A DNA stretch of 25,842 bases from NBML01 sp029939535 (GCA_029939535.1 JAOZST010000040.1:1-25842), one strand, 5' to 3'. Counted from the stretch's first letter, positions 15,197 to 23,043 are shown. The notes: generated by a model not told the origin, from the letters alone. A program made the numbers and translations.

Positions 15197-16132
15197 ATGA
15201 CCGGATTTAATTTAAAGCATGTTTATGAAGCTCAGCAATTTGATTTGGAACTGCTGGATATCATTTTTAACGTCACAGATAAAATGAAAGAGGATGTATC
15301 AGTAAAAAATAGACAATATGCTGATGTGCTCAAAGGTAAAATCATGGCCTCTCTCTTTTATGAACCCTCCACTCGTACCCGGTTCTCGTTTGAGAGCGCA
15401 ATGGCAAGGCTTGGCGGCAGTATTCTTACGACAGAAAATGCAAAAGAGTTTTCCAGTGCTGCAAAAGGTGAAACGCTTTATGACTCCACAAGTGTGATGT
15501 GCGGGTATGCAGATTTGATTGTCATGCGCCATAATGAACCTGGCAGCGCAAAACTGGCAGCAGATGTTTCAAGTGTTCCAGTTATCAATGCAGGTGATGG
15601 TTCAGGCCAGCATCCTACTCAGGCATTGTTGGATCTTTATACGATTAAGGACAATTTTTCAGATATTGACGGACTTTCCATAGCCATGGTTGGTGATTTA
15701 AAATATGGACGTACGGTAAGGTCTCTTTCCTATTTATTGACCAAATACAACAATATTAAGATTTATTATGTGTCCCCTTCTGTTTGCAGAATGGACGATG
15801 ATATTAAAATGTATCTCAAAACCAATGAGGTGGAATGGGAAGAATTGGATTCCCTTGAAAAAGTGCTGCCTTTGGTGGACTGTGTCTATATGACACGCAT
15901 CCAGAAGGAACGGTTTCATGACCCGAAAGATTATGAAGAAGCATCAGGTAAATATATTCTTGATTTGGAAAAAGTTAAATTAATGAAACAAAAAAGTATC
16001 ATCATGCATCCTCTGCCACGTGTTGATGAAATATCCCAGGAAGTGGACAAAGATCCCAGGGCCCAGTATTTTAATCAGGCAAAAAATGGCCTTTATGTTC
16101 GAATGGCATTATTATATCAGCTTCTTAGGTAA
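15197..16132 (+). CDS. pyrB: Aspartate carbamoyltransferase catalytic chain
   Basis: This 311-residue enzyme condenses carbamoyl phosphate with aspartate to carbamoyl-aspartate, the committed step of pyrimidine synthesis. It carries FYEPSTRTRFSFESAM (Ser58-Arg62), the aspartate-binding loop SSAAKGET (Lys90), GQHPTQALLDLYTI (His139), GDLKYGRTVRSL, YMTRIQKERF and MHPLPRVDEI, closely following the E. coli catalytic chain, so all active-site residues are present. AGGAGG precedes the ATG. No regulatory chain gene (pyrI) follows; an IS66 remnant does. Presence after arcB-arcA-rocD, in an operon whose carbamate kinase is broken, suggests that carbamoyl phosphate released by ArcB may be used for pyrimidines. 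Whether another pyrB exists elsewhere in the genome is unknown. Confidence 0.94.
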   Translation: MTGFNLKHVYEAQQFDLELLDIIFNVTDKMKEDVSVKNRQYADVLKGKIMASLFYEPSTRTRFSFESAMARLGGSILTTENAKEFSSAAKGETLYDSTSVMCGYADLIVMRHNEPGSAKLAADVSSVPVINAGDGSGQHPTQALLDLYTIKDNFSDIDGLSIAMVGDLKYGRTVRSLSYLLTKYNNIKIYYVSPSVCRMDDDIKMYLKTNEVEWEELDSLEKVLPLVDCVYMTRIQKERFHDPKDYEEASGKYILDLEKVKLMKQKSIIMHPLPRVDEISQEVDKDPRAQYFNQAKNGLYVRMALLYQLLR

Positions 16133-16211
16133 TCGGTCTTTGAGATTGTAGTCTAAAGTTTCAAATACTTGCATTTATCATCCCTGAGCCATCTAATCTT
16201 TTTTGTTCTAT

Positions 16212-16568
16212 TCATCTTTCTGTACTTGATTCAAATTCTGATTTTGACTTGGCATCTGTTTTATAAATTTCAGCCAGGGTTTCGATAACGTATCGGCATT
16301 CATCTGGAAAATTTTCTGCCGCATCTGCAAAGCCACGGCGGCCATGTGTCAGGCAATTGGCCATGATTGTTTTAAATTGACTGGATGAATTTCTGGACAA
16401 GGCATCGCATATCTGGATAGGCGGCGCTTTCCCCTTATCCCTTACTTGATAAAGAGAGTCTATGTTTTCACCTGCATGGCTTCGTCCGGTAAAAAACAGG
16501 GCTATCTTTCGGTTTTCATCAAGGACTGATATTATTCCCGTATTCCATATCCCCAGCAGGATATTCAT
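16212..16568 (-). pseudogene. IS66-family transposase fragment
   Basis: This 118-residue minus-strand frame contains GIWNTGIISV, then KIALFFTGRSHAGENIDSLY, KAPPIQICDALSRNSSSQF, and IMANCLTHGRRGFADAAENF followed by PDECRYVIETLAEIYKTDAK. This is the central catalytic part of an IS66-type (TnpC) transposase, whose full length is about 500 residues. Both the N-terminal zinc-binding part and the C-terminal part are missing, so it is a relic. No terminal inverted repeats or target duplication were recognised. It lies between the arginine operon and the convergent synthase gene and marks an old insertion or recombination point. Confidence 0.82.
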
Positions 16569-16609
16569 CTTTTTTCAGAACAAAAAGGATAGTACTTTTT
16601 TGGAACTGT

Positions 16610-18346
16610 TTACTCCAGAAGCCAGGACTCGTGGTTGTAAATAGTGAGCAGCAAAGGATAGAGGATGGTGTTGATCTCTTTTTTGTCTGTTTCAAGCATT
16701 TTTTTGCCAAAGACAAGCTCACTCCTAAATAAATCTGGGGTGATAAATCTGGTGTCCACCTGGAATTCAAGGGAGGCAAGCTTTTCCAGAATTTTATCTT
16801 TTTCTATGCCGGTATGGAAGGCCAGGTGCCAGCCCCAGTCGCCAAAACTTGGTACATTTTCATGAAAGGGCAGGGTGGTCAATCCTGCGGCCTCAATGGT
16901 TCTTCCAATGCACAAAAAACTTTCCTTTGCCAGGTAGGGTGAAGTTGACTGGACCACCATGATCCCGTTTCTGGACAAATGGTGTTTGATTTTTTTATAA
17001 AATTCCTTTGAATAAAGCTTGGCAAGCTCGGGCGTGGAAGGATCTGGCATGTCCACGATGATCACGTCCCAATATCCTGGAACCTGTTCTAAAAATTTGT
17101 CAGCATCAATATTCATGACTTTAACATCTGCCAGGTGTTGGGCCCTAGACGACTTTTTGACCATTGCCTGATCAGTAGAGGCTTGATCATTAGATGTTTG
17201 GCCAACCGGATCTGCTAGGCTTTTGTCAGTTGTTTCCATATAGATTTGTCGGTCAGGCCCTGGAGTAATACCTTGTTCGGTCAGGGTAATTACTCTGGCA
17301 TCCTGAAAGGAATTTTGGTTGATTCCGGTTAAAACAGGATGTGTTGCGGCAAGCTTTGTCATGGCAGGATCCAGATCCACCAGCATCACTTCTTTGACTC
17401 TCTTGTATTTCAGGACTTCCCTTAAGGCGCAGCCGTCTCCTCCGCCCAGAATTAGGACCCGTTCCCTGCCCTTTGCAAGGGTCATGGCCGGGTGAACCAG
17501 GGGCTCATGGTATCGGTCTTCATCTGTGCTGCACAATTGGAGGTTGCCGTTTAAAAACAGGCGGATTTCATCAAAGGGTTTGTAATGGGTGATGACAATG
17601 TGCTGGTATTGACTGGTCTGGCTGTAAATAATGGGATCATCATACAGGGGTTGCTCGATTTTGACCTGCCATTCCCTGTTGTTCATGTACCCATATACAA
17701 CGGCCAGAAAGGTGGTTCCCATGACCAGGGAGAGGAACAGATTTTTGGGGATCAGTTTTTTTTTGGTAAAATAGACAAAGGTGATAAAGGCCAGGAAAAA
17801 ATTCATTCCAGCAGTTAAAAAAGCTGCTTCCATGATTGGTGTGAATCTCAGGAACAAAAATACGTATATTAAAGATCCGACCAGGCTGCCGATATAATCA
17901 GCAGACAGGATATTGCCAAGATTTGTGGATAGTTCTTTGCTGTAATCATTATTGATTCTTAGGATAACCGGTATCTCCAGTCCGATCATAATCCCGATGA
18001 AACTGACGAAAAAGTAGAGGACCAGGCTGTAATGGGCTGTATATCCATAGGATATATAGGTCAGGGTGGGGGAGAATCCCCCCATCAGTGCCAGGGCAAT
18101 CTCAATGCCGATAAAGGCATATACCAGCCAGGGTTTGGAGATTTTTGTCTGTATTAGGCTGCCAAATCCCATCCAGAACATCATAAGCCCTATTACCATG
18201 GCCCATTGCTCAAAGGCGTTGCCAAGGATCATGGAGGCAAGGCTTGCCTGGATATATTCAAGGATAATGCCGCAGGCCCCGCTGGCAAACATGCAGGCAA
18301 TGAGCAGGAACGAGGCAAAATTAAAGGGGTTTCGTTTAATAGTCAT
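16610..18346 (-). CDS. Membrane-anchored spermidine-synthase-like aminopropyltransferase
   Basis: This 578-residue protein has about seven hydrophobic helices in residues 10-220, then a soluble spermidine-synthase-type domain. The nucleotide-binding motif RVLILGGGDGCALREVLKY (GGGDG 301-305), the acidic strand end VMLVDLDPAM and the active-site VIIVDMPDPSTPEL (431-440) are visible, matching enzymes that transfer an aminopropyl group from decarboxylated S-adenosylmethionine to a polyamine. DPSTPE replaces the common DPxGP form, so the acceptor may differ from putrescine. Residues about 352-406 form a polar, low-complexity insert not usual in the family, including a NDQAS/TDQAM repeat. No clear ribosome-binding site precedes the ATG at 18346. 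It is the last gene of the minus-strand cluster, separated from the DUF350 gene by a palindrome. Confidence 0.85.
   Translation of the reverse strand: MTIKRNPFNFASFLLIACMFASGACGIILEYIQASLASMILGNAFEQWAMVIGLMMFWMGFGSLIQTKISKPWLVYAFIGIEIALALMGGFSPTLTYISYGYTAHYSLVLYFFVSFIGIMIGLEIPVILRINNDYSKELSTNLGNILSADYIGSLVGSLIYVFLFLRFTPIMEAAFLTAGMNFFLAFITFVYFTKKKLIPKNLFLSLVMGTTFLAVVYGYMNNREWQVKIEQPLYDDPIIYSQTSQYQHIVITHYKPFDEIRLFLNGNLQLCSTDEDRYHEPLVHPAMTLAKGRERVLILGGGDGCALREVLKYKRVKEVMLVDLDPAMTKLAATHPVLTGINQNSFQDARVITLTEQGITPGPDRQIYMETTDKSLADPVGQTSNDQASTDQAMVKKSSRAQHLADVKVMNIDADKFLEQVPGYWDVIIVDMPDPSTPELAKLYSKEFYKKIKHHLSRNGIMVVQSTSPYLAKESFLCIGRTIEAAGLTTLPFHENVPSFGDWGWHLAFHTGIEKDKILEKLASLEFQVDTRFITPDLFRSELVFGKKMLETDKKEINTILYPLLLTIYNHESWLLE
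17167..17196. repeat. Two 15-bp repeat units inside the synthase gene
   Basis: CCTGATCAGTAGAGG (from 17167) and CTTGATCATTAGATG (from 17182) match at 12 of 15 positions and are in frame on the minus strand, giving NDQAS and TDQAM. They lie in the extra segment of the synthase. The CCTGAT core is the same as in the intergenic 15-bp arrays of this cluster. Confidence 0.5.
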
Positions 18347-18347
18347 T

Positions 18348-18392
18348 GTTCCAGGGCTTAAAATTACGGGGCTCAGAATTACAGGGTCCAGG
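18348..18392. repeat. Short 15-bp repeat array upstream of the synthase gene
   Basis: ATTAC(A/G)GGG occurs at 18363 and 18378, exactly 15 bases apart, and a weaker third unit (about 10 of 15 matches) starts at 18348, next to the synthase ATG. The 10-mer ATTACAGGGT at 18378-18387 recurs at 21704-21713 at the edge of the larger array, which links the two arrays. Confidence 0.5.
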
Positions 18393-18406
18393 TTTATATG
18401 GTATTA

Positions 18407-18494
18407 ATGTAATAGAAATTTGCATTTAGCCATTAGGCTTTAGCTAACAGCCAACAGCTAATGGCTAAATGCTCGCGCGATAGTTCTATTACAT
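18407..18494. repeat. Long palindromic element between the DUF350 and synthase genes
   Basis: Two nested inverted repeats are perfect: the outer arms ATGTAATAGAA (18407-18417) and TTCTATTACAT (18484-18494), and the inner arms GCATTTAGCCATTA (18422-18435) and TAATGGCTAAATGC (18459-18472), with a 23-base centre in which GGCT and AGCC can pair too. The right outer arm includes the DUF350 stop codon. It may be a REP/MITE-like repeat; in RNA it would form a strong hairpin that could separate expression of the last gene. There is no T run, so it is not a standard terminator. Confidence 0.75.
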
Positions 18495-19379
18495 GGCATG
18501 GGCAATAATTATGGCCACCGCTGCAATGGCAGCTTCAACAACCACCAGGGCCGCCACATTCCGGTCCTCCTTTATCTCCGTGGTCAGATTGGTGGTGGGA
18601 AGAATGATTTTGTCAATTATCATCCTGAAGACCAGGAGCATGACCATTCCCCAGGCAGTGTAAATTCCAAAGTTTGCCAGGTCGCTTCCCCAGCCGGTAA
18701 AGGGTCCTGATATGCTTCCCATGAGGATGATGCCCAGGGCAATAAGAATTCCGCCAAGGCCTATGCCGGCTGCCAGGTTATTGTCTTTGATCTCTTTTCT
18801 CACATTAAAGGGGGTGATCACTTCATAGATAAAGCCAAACAAAAGCAGGACCATCTGGCCAATGATAAAAAAGAGAATAACACTGGCAATGGATTGAAGA
18901 AAAGTTCCTCCCCCGCCTGACAGGCTTCCATTAAGGATAAATCCCGTGGCAATATAAATACTGGCTTCAACCATTCCCACGGCTGTATTGCCAGTTATTT
19001 TCCGGCCGTCATCCATGGTAAATTCCCTGACACATTCAGCATCATTGTCAAGGTGGGCCATCATTATAAAATCATTGATAAACCGGGATGAAAAAAGGAA
19101 ACCCAGGATAATAAAACCGTCAATAATGAGCTGGGTCAGATCCAGGGGAAAACCCCTGGAGTCTCCTGAAAAAGCCCCTGAAAGGGCAATGGCAATACCA
19201 AGATAAAGCCCGGCCCTCCTGAGTCCCACTGCCACGTTGCCATCATCAATATGCTGATCGTCATCAAAGTCCTTTGTCCGCCTGTCATCCATAAGTTTGC
19301 CCAGCCAGATAAAGAAAATTCCGACCATGGCATAGATAAGTCCCTGGCCCAGGCCTGTGAGAATTGCTGGTAGATTCAT
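18489..19379 (-). CDS. Membrane protein with tandem DUF350 domains
   Basis: This 296-residue protein consists of about eight hydrophobic helices arranged as two similar halves, a DUF350 duplication (E. coli YjfL is a single-unit relative). Recurrent features are an N-terminal GLIYAMVGIFFIWLGKLMDD helix, then N.AVG..RAGLYLG..IALSG in the first half and NTAVGMVEASIYIATGFILN in the second, the same ..AVG..EA..Y.. pattern. The function of DUF350 is not established; it occurs beside polyamine-enzyme-like and envelope-stress genes. AAGGAG with 7-base spacing precedes the ATG at 19379, 17 bases after the lipoprotein stop, so it is co-transcribed with it. A palindrome overlaps its stop codon. Confidence 0.85.
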   Translation of the reverse strand: MNLPAILTGLGQGLIYAMVGIFFIWLGKLMDDRRTKDFDDDQHIDDGNVAVGLRRAGLYLGIAIALSGAFSGDSRGFPLDLTQLIIDGFIILGFLFSSRFINDFIMMAHLDNDAECVREFTMDDGRKITGNTAVGMVEASIYIATGFILNGSLSGGGGTFLQSIASVILFFIIGQMVLLLFGFIYEVITPFNVRKEIKDNNLAAGIGLGGILIALGIILMGSISGPFTGWGSDLANFGIYTAWGMVMLLVFRMIIDKIILPTTNLTTEIKEDRNVAALVVVEAAIAAVAIIIAHAM

Positions 19380-19396
19380 GTATTATCTCCTTAAAA

Positions 19397-21049
19397 TTAT
19401 TTGCCTTTGGCTTTGGGGCCGCCGCTGCGAAGTTTTGATCCTGCGCCCCTGACAGAAGCAGCCTGGGATTTAAGACCCCCTGTTTTTAAAAAATTACTGG
19501 CCTGGAATCTGGGTGATTGTTTTACAAAGCTGCCCCGGGTACCATAATGCTGGGCTCCGTTTTGGTTTTTTCCAAAATAGGGCTGCCTGTTCCTGTAGTT
19601 ATTGTTCCATCTATTCCAGGAACCATAGTGAAAATAGGAGGGAGGAAAAAAGAACATGGATGAGAAAAATGCATACCTGCCATACCAGGACCAGAAGCTG
19701 GTTCCCTGTTCATCCTTTTTCCATTCCCCATACTTGGAATTGCCCACATAGGCCATGCCTGGCGGGGTTGCCTGGGTCAGGCGATCCTTTTCAAAGACAC
19801 CATAGGGCTTTGACAGGATGGCCATGCCAAGAAATTCAAGATTTTGCTCATAAAAGCTGGGGTCAACTTTTACCCAGTCTGTTTCAGAGGTTTCACCATT
19901 TTCCTCTTTTAAGTACCTATGATAATAGACCTCTCTGGCATCTTCAACCCAGAAGGATGCAGCATTATGATTCCGTGCCGGCCAGTTTTCCCCGGGATTA
20001 ATGGCCAGTTCCTTCCAGGTATTGCCGATTTTATTGGCAAACTTTGATCCTGTGAACCCGGGGGTTATGGCGGCTATGGTTTTACTATCGCTTTCAACCA
20101 GGCTTTTGTATACCAAGGGGCTCACCTGGCGTTGAAAGGTGGCAAATCTGGGATTATAGTAATCTGAGTTTTCATCCCAGGATTCCCGTTTAATGGTGAC
20201 AAAAAAATCCTGCCTCATGTCCTGGAGGACCTTGGTATAGCTTTCATAAAGCTGGCCCAGATCTTGTTCAAATACTGGTCTGGTATGCTCAAGGGTTTTA
20301 AAATCATGGGAAAGGGCATCCACATTGTCGATAAGGACTGCATAGTCGGCCTTGCCCCTGGATTTGTGGGCAAAATATTCTTTTTCAATGGTTTGAAACC
20401 GTGTTTTAGTGTCCTGCTGGATTTTGAGAAATGGGGCAAACCTGGCATCAATTTCAGGGACAGCATCTGGAAATTGTTCCCGGGCCTTTGCCACTGGACC
20501 TGTTGCCAGGCCTGCAACCATGGCTGCAATTTTCCCCTGATTGCTTTCAGCCTCTTTCTGGATATCATCGGTATTGTCCATGGCCTCCCTGATTCTGGAA
20601 AACCTATTGACCGGGCCCTTGGCCAATTGCCTGCTTTCCTGGATAACCTGGGTGATTCGTTTGGTCTGGACAAGTACCTGGGGGGCTAAATCCGGTTTGT
20701 TCTTTTTTACCAGGGGAGCAAGATCTTTTTTATACAGATCATTGGCCCGGGCAAGGGTTCCTTCTGCCTTTTCAAACATCTGGTCCCAGTTTTCCTTTTG
20801 GGCATAGGAAGCAATGGGCTGAAATTCAGCAGATTTTTTCAGACTTGCAAATTGTGCTCTGCTTATTTTAATATCCTTTTGAGCGGCTTCAATGGCTTTG
20901 GGCAAGGCTTTGGCATTTTTTTTGATATCATCTGGCAGTCCTTTGCCGCATCCGCTCAGAGCCAGCAGTATCAGGGCTATTCCCAGTAAGGATAGAAAGG
21001 ATAATGCTTTGCCTGCCAGGGTATTTTGTTTGATTTTAAAAGGTATCAT
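19397..21049 (-). CDS. Large predicted lipoprotein of the TelA/DUF350 cluster
   Basis: The 550-residue product starts MIPFKIKQNT, has a hydrophobic signal stretch and lipobox LSGC (Cys34), and so should be lipid-anchored; no Asp follows the cysteine, which fits outer-membrane sorting. Residues about 40-300 are charged and helical. The C-terminal part is unusual: aromatic-rich (SFWSWYGRYAFFSSMFFFPP, YFHYGSWNRWNN) followed by a basic Gly/Ser/Lys tail ending GGPKAKGK. I do not recognise a family; the tail weakly recalls YgiB/YjfM (DUF1190) proteins. I chose ATG 21049: AAGGAG lies just upstream and the ATG overlaps the preceding stop as ATGA, which implies translational coupling; a TTG five codons earlier is less likely. 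The role is probably periplasmic or in the outer membrane together with the neighbouring membrane proteins. Confidence 0.82.
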   Translation of the reverse strand: MIPFKIKQNTLAGKALSFLSLLGIALILLALSGCGKGLPDDIKKNAKALPKAIEAAQKDIKISRAQFASLKKSAEFQPIASYAQKENWDQMFEKAEGTLARANDLYKKDLAPLVKKNKPDLAPQVLVQTKRITQVIQESRQLAKGPVNRFSRIREAMDNTDDIQKEAESNQGKIAAMVAGLATGPVAKAREQFPDAVPEIDARFAPFLKIQQDTKTRFQTIEKEYFAHKSRGKADYAVLIDNVDALSHDFKTLEHTRPVFEQDLGQLYESYTKVLQDMRQDFFVTIKRESWDENSDYYNPRFATFQRQVSPLVYKSLVESDSKTIAAITPGFTGSKFANKIGNTWKELAINPGENWPARNHNAASFWVEDAREVYYHRYLKEENGETSETDWVKVDPSFYEQNLEFLGMAILSKPYGVFEKDRLTQATPPGMAYVGNSKYGEWKKDEQGTSFWSWYGRYAFFSSMFFFPPSYFHYGSWNRWNNNYRNRQPYFGKNQNGAQHYGTRGSFVKQSPRFQASNFLKTGGLKSQAASVRGAGSKLRSGGPKAKGK

Positions 21050-21678
21050 CCAGCTCCTTTGCAAATGATTGTGATCTGTCCCGGGTTCACAGGCTTTGAA
21101 CGATATATCCTGTATTCATCCCGGCCCGAGCCAGACCATTCCTCAATGGTTAAAAAAAGGGTGGAATTTTCATTTTCAAATTCATACATATAGACTTTTT
21201 CCTCTTTGCCTTCCCTTTGATAAAGGGCTGCCCAGTCATCTTCATACCAGAATTTTTCTCCTTCATGAACAATGACGTCCTTGTCTTCGGCAATCTGGTC
21301 CAGATCGTCTTCATCCACGGACTGGCCCTCTTCATCTTTGATATGTCTGAAGCTTGTTTGTTCCAGGGTCATGGAGATTTTCAATTCATCATCAAACTCC
21401 CATTCAAAATAAACGATCTGTCCTGTTTCCAGGCACAGGCAGGTAAACTCGGTAATAAAAAAATCCTGGCGGGTTTTGAAATCTTCAGACATCTCCTGGT
21501 ATCTGTTTTTTTCCTGGATATAATAGGTGTTTGAAAAATAGGTAAAAAAACTGCCTTTTCCCGCATCCATAAGGGTTAGTTCTGCCTGGTCTGATTCCAA
21601 TATTAATTGGCTTTTCTCCAGGGTGCGGATGATGGAAAACCGCTGGTCAAAGGATTTTTTTATGGCAGTATCAATCAT
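21046..21678 (-). CDS. Acidic cytoplasmic protein, possibly DUF4178-like
   Basis: This 210-residue protein has no signal or membrane segment and is rich in Glu, Asp and aromatic residues, with beta-type patches such as FFITEFTCLCLETGQIVYFE and KVYMYEFENENSTLFLTIEE. Between them is an acidic stretch (DEEGQSVDEDDLDQIAEDKD). In related clusters with DUF350 and polyamine-synthase-like genes a DUF4178 protein occupies this place; the repeated W/F-E.. strands would fit, but I cannot confirm the family. AAAGGAG precedes the ATG at 21678. The stop overlaps the lipoprotein ATG, and a 15-bp repeat array lies just upstream. Confidence 0.72.
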   Translation of the reverse strand: MIDTAIKKSFDQRFSIIRTLEKSQLILESDQAELTLMDAGKGSFFTYFSNTYYIQEKNRYQEMSEDFKTRQDFFITEFTCLCLETGQIVYFEWEFDDELKISMTLEQTSFRHIKDEEGQSVDEDDLDQIAEDKDVIVHEGEKFWYEDDWAALYQREGKEEKVYMYEFENENSTLFLTIEEWSGSGRDEYRIYRSKPVNPGQITIICKGAG

Positions 21679-21703
21679 GGAATTTCTCCTTTCTGGGTTC
21701 CCG

Positions 21704-21805
21704 ATTACAGGGTGTCAGATTTTACAGGTCCTGATTTCAATAGTCCTGATTTCAAGGGTCCTGATTTCAAGGGTCCTGATTCCAAGAGTCTTGATTTACG
21801 CATAG
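21704..21805. repeat. 15-bp tandem repeat array between telA and the acidic-protein gene
   Basis: The core C(C/T)TGAT begins at 21730, 21745, 21760, 21775 and 21790, exactly every 15 bases. The consensus unit is GTCCTGATTTCAAGG; the central three units are nearly identical and the outer ones decay. The array starts near ATTACAGGGT (21704-21713), also present upstream of the synthase gene. It lies after the telA stop and before the next ribosome-binding site, so it is not translated on the minus strand unless telA is read through. Confidence 0.85.
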
Positions 21806-21810
21806 TAATT

Positions 21811-23043
21811 TCAAGAGCCCTGGCGCCTGGAGGTCAAACCATCAGTCCTTGCCCTGAACCGTTCGTTCATCTGACCAAGGGCCGTGGAACTCTGGGAGGC
21901 GATATTAATGGTTTCTTTGGATATCAGGGCATAGGTTTCAAAGGCTTCTTCATAACTGTTGCATGCCTCTTCCAGAGCCTGGATGTTCACGGTCATGCTC
22001 TGGCTCATCTGGGCACCCTTGACTGCGGCATTGCCAATGACTTTTGCCGTATCTTTCATTGTTTCAGCAGCAGCCTGCTGTACCATGTCCAAATGCTGGA
22101 GGGTTTCCATCTGCTGTTCAGCAGCCACACGCACAGCCAGGGCATTTTTCACTGCAGTGGACAGAATCATATCCGTCCTCTGGACCAGTCTTTTTATCAG
22201 ATGGGAGTTTCTCACCATCATTTCTCCTCCAAACCGGGTCTGGAGGTTGGAGTTGTCAATGGTCTGGAGATCCACAACTGCCATGGCAAGGTCTGAAGTT
22301 AGTGTGGTCAGGGATTCCTTGAGTCTGGGATCTTCCACCGTCTCCATGTGGGCCATGAGTTTTTGCCAGATAAGTTGGCCCAGGAAAATTTTTTCCTGGA
22401 GATGGGGCTGGATCTCTTTCAGACTGTCGCAGATGGTGGAGAGTTCAGAAGCATCAAAGGCCACCTGGTCAGCCTCGTTGCGCAGATGGGTCCGGATCCC
22501 GTCAATGGTTGAGTTGACGGTTTCCCTTCGCTCTGCAATAATTTTCAGAATTTCATCCCCCTTGGGCAAGCGGTTTACGGTTTTGGTGAACAGACCCAGT
22601 ATTTTTTTTGGGAAAGGCATTTCTGTCCTTCCCACCATGGTGGGATTTACCTTGTCCAGTTCGGTTTTAATGGCCAGGATATTTTTACCCACTGGGGAGG
22701 ATTCGTCCGTTGCAACATTTTTAAGCACATCTCCCATTTTCCGGTCATAGAGGGTGACCTGGGCCTGGGTCTGATCCATGATTTCCTGTCCCAGGGAAAA
22801 GACAAAATTTCCCAGCTGCCAGTCACCAGGCTCTGTCTTCACTTTTTCTAAAAAGGCGTTGGCCTCGGTTTCAAGGGCCTGTATATCTTCCACAGTCAAA
22901 TGTTTTGGCTGGACTGGTTCAAGGTTGGACGGGGCCTGGACCGGGGTCAGGGCGCCCTGACCTGAAATTTCACTCACTTCTGTCAGAACAGGGGCTTTGG
23001 CCTGTCTGGCAACGTTTTGTAAATCTCGGGAAATATCGTTCAT
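21811..23043 (-). CDS. telA: TelA-family (toxic anion resistance) protein
   Basis: This 410-residue soluble protein is mostly helical and matches the TelA/KlaA (YceH) family, linked to tellurite and other membrane or cell-wall stress resistance, biochemical role unknown. Typical patches are AFLEKVKTEPGDWQLGNFVF, FPKKILGLFTKTVNRLP, QVTLYDRKMGDVLKN, NSHLIKRLVQRTDMILSTAV and AVRVAAEQQMETLQHLDMVQ. A flexible Pro/Gln-rich stretch of about 60 residues comes first. I chose ATG 23043 because AAGGAGG lies just upstream; the longer frame to 23214 overlaps the preceding gene in another frame. TelA proteins usually stand beside a membrane partner such as XpaC; here the single-TM protein encoded 10 bases upstream takes that place. 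Confidence 0.88.
   Translation of the reverse strand: MNDISRDLQNVARQAKAPVLTEVSEISGQGALTPVQAPSNLEPVQPKHLTVEDIQALETEANAFLEKVKTEPGDWQLGNFVFSLGQEIMDQTQAQVTLYDRKMGDVLKNVATDESSPVGKNILAIKTELDKVNPTMVGRTEMPFPKKILGLFTKTVNRLPKGDEILKIIAERRETVNSTIDGIRTHLRNEADQVAFDASELSTICDSLKEIQPHLQEKIFLGQLIWQKLMAHMETVEDPRLKESLTTLTSDLAMAVVDLQTIDNSNLQTRFGGEMMVRNSHLIKRLVQRTDMILSTAVKNALAVRVAAEQQMETLQHLDMVQQAAAETMKDTAKVIGNAAVKGAQMSQSMTVNIQALEEACNSYEEAFETYALISKETINIASQSSTALGQMNERFRARTDGLTSRRQGS

Noticed and set aside
16519..16779. 86-codon minus-strand frame overlapping the synthase end
   Set aside because: Frame shadow of the synthase C-terminus; no continuity with the IS66 fragment could be shown.
21730..21805. CRISPR array
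   Set aside because: The repeat units are contiguous 15-mers without unique spacers, and no cas gene is present.
21607..22296. 229-codon plus-strand frame with DFKGPDFKGP repeats
   Set aside because: The repeats come from the 15-bp array and the rest is antisense to telA; treated as a shadow.
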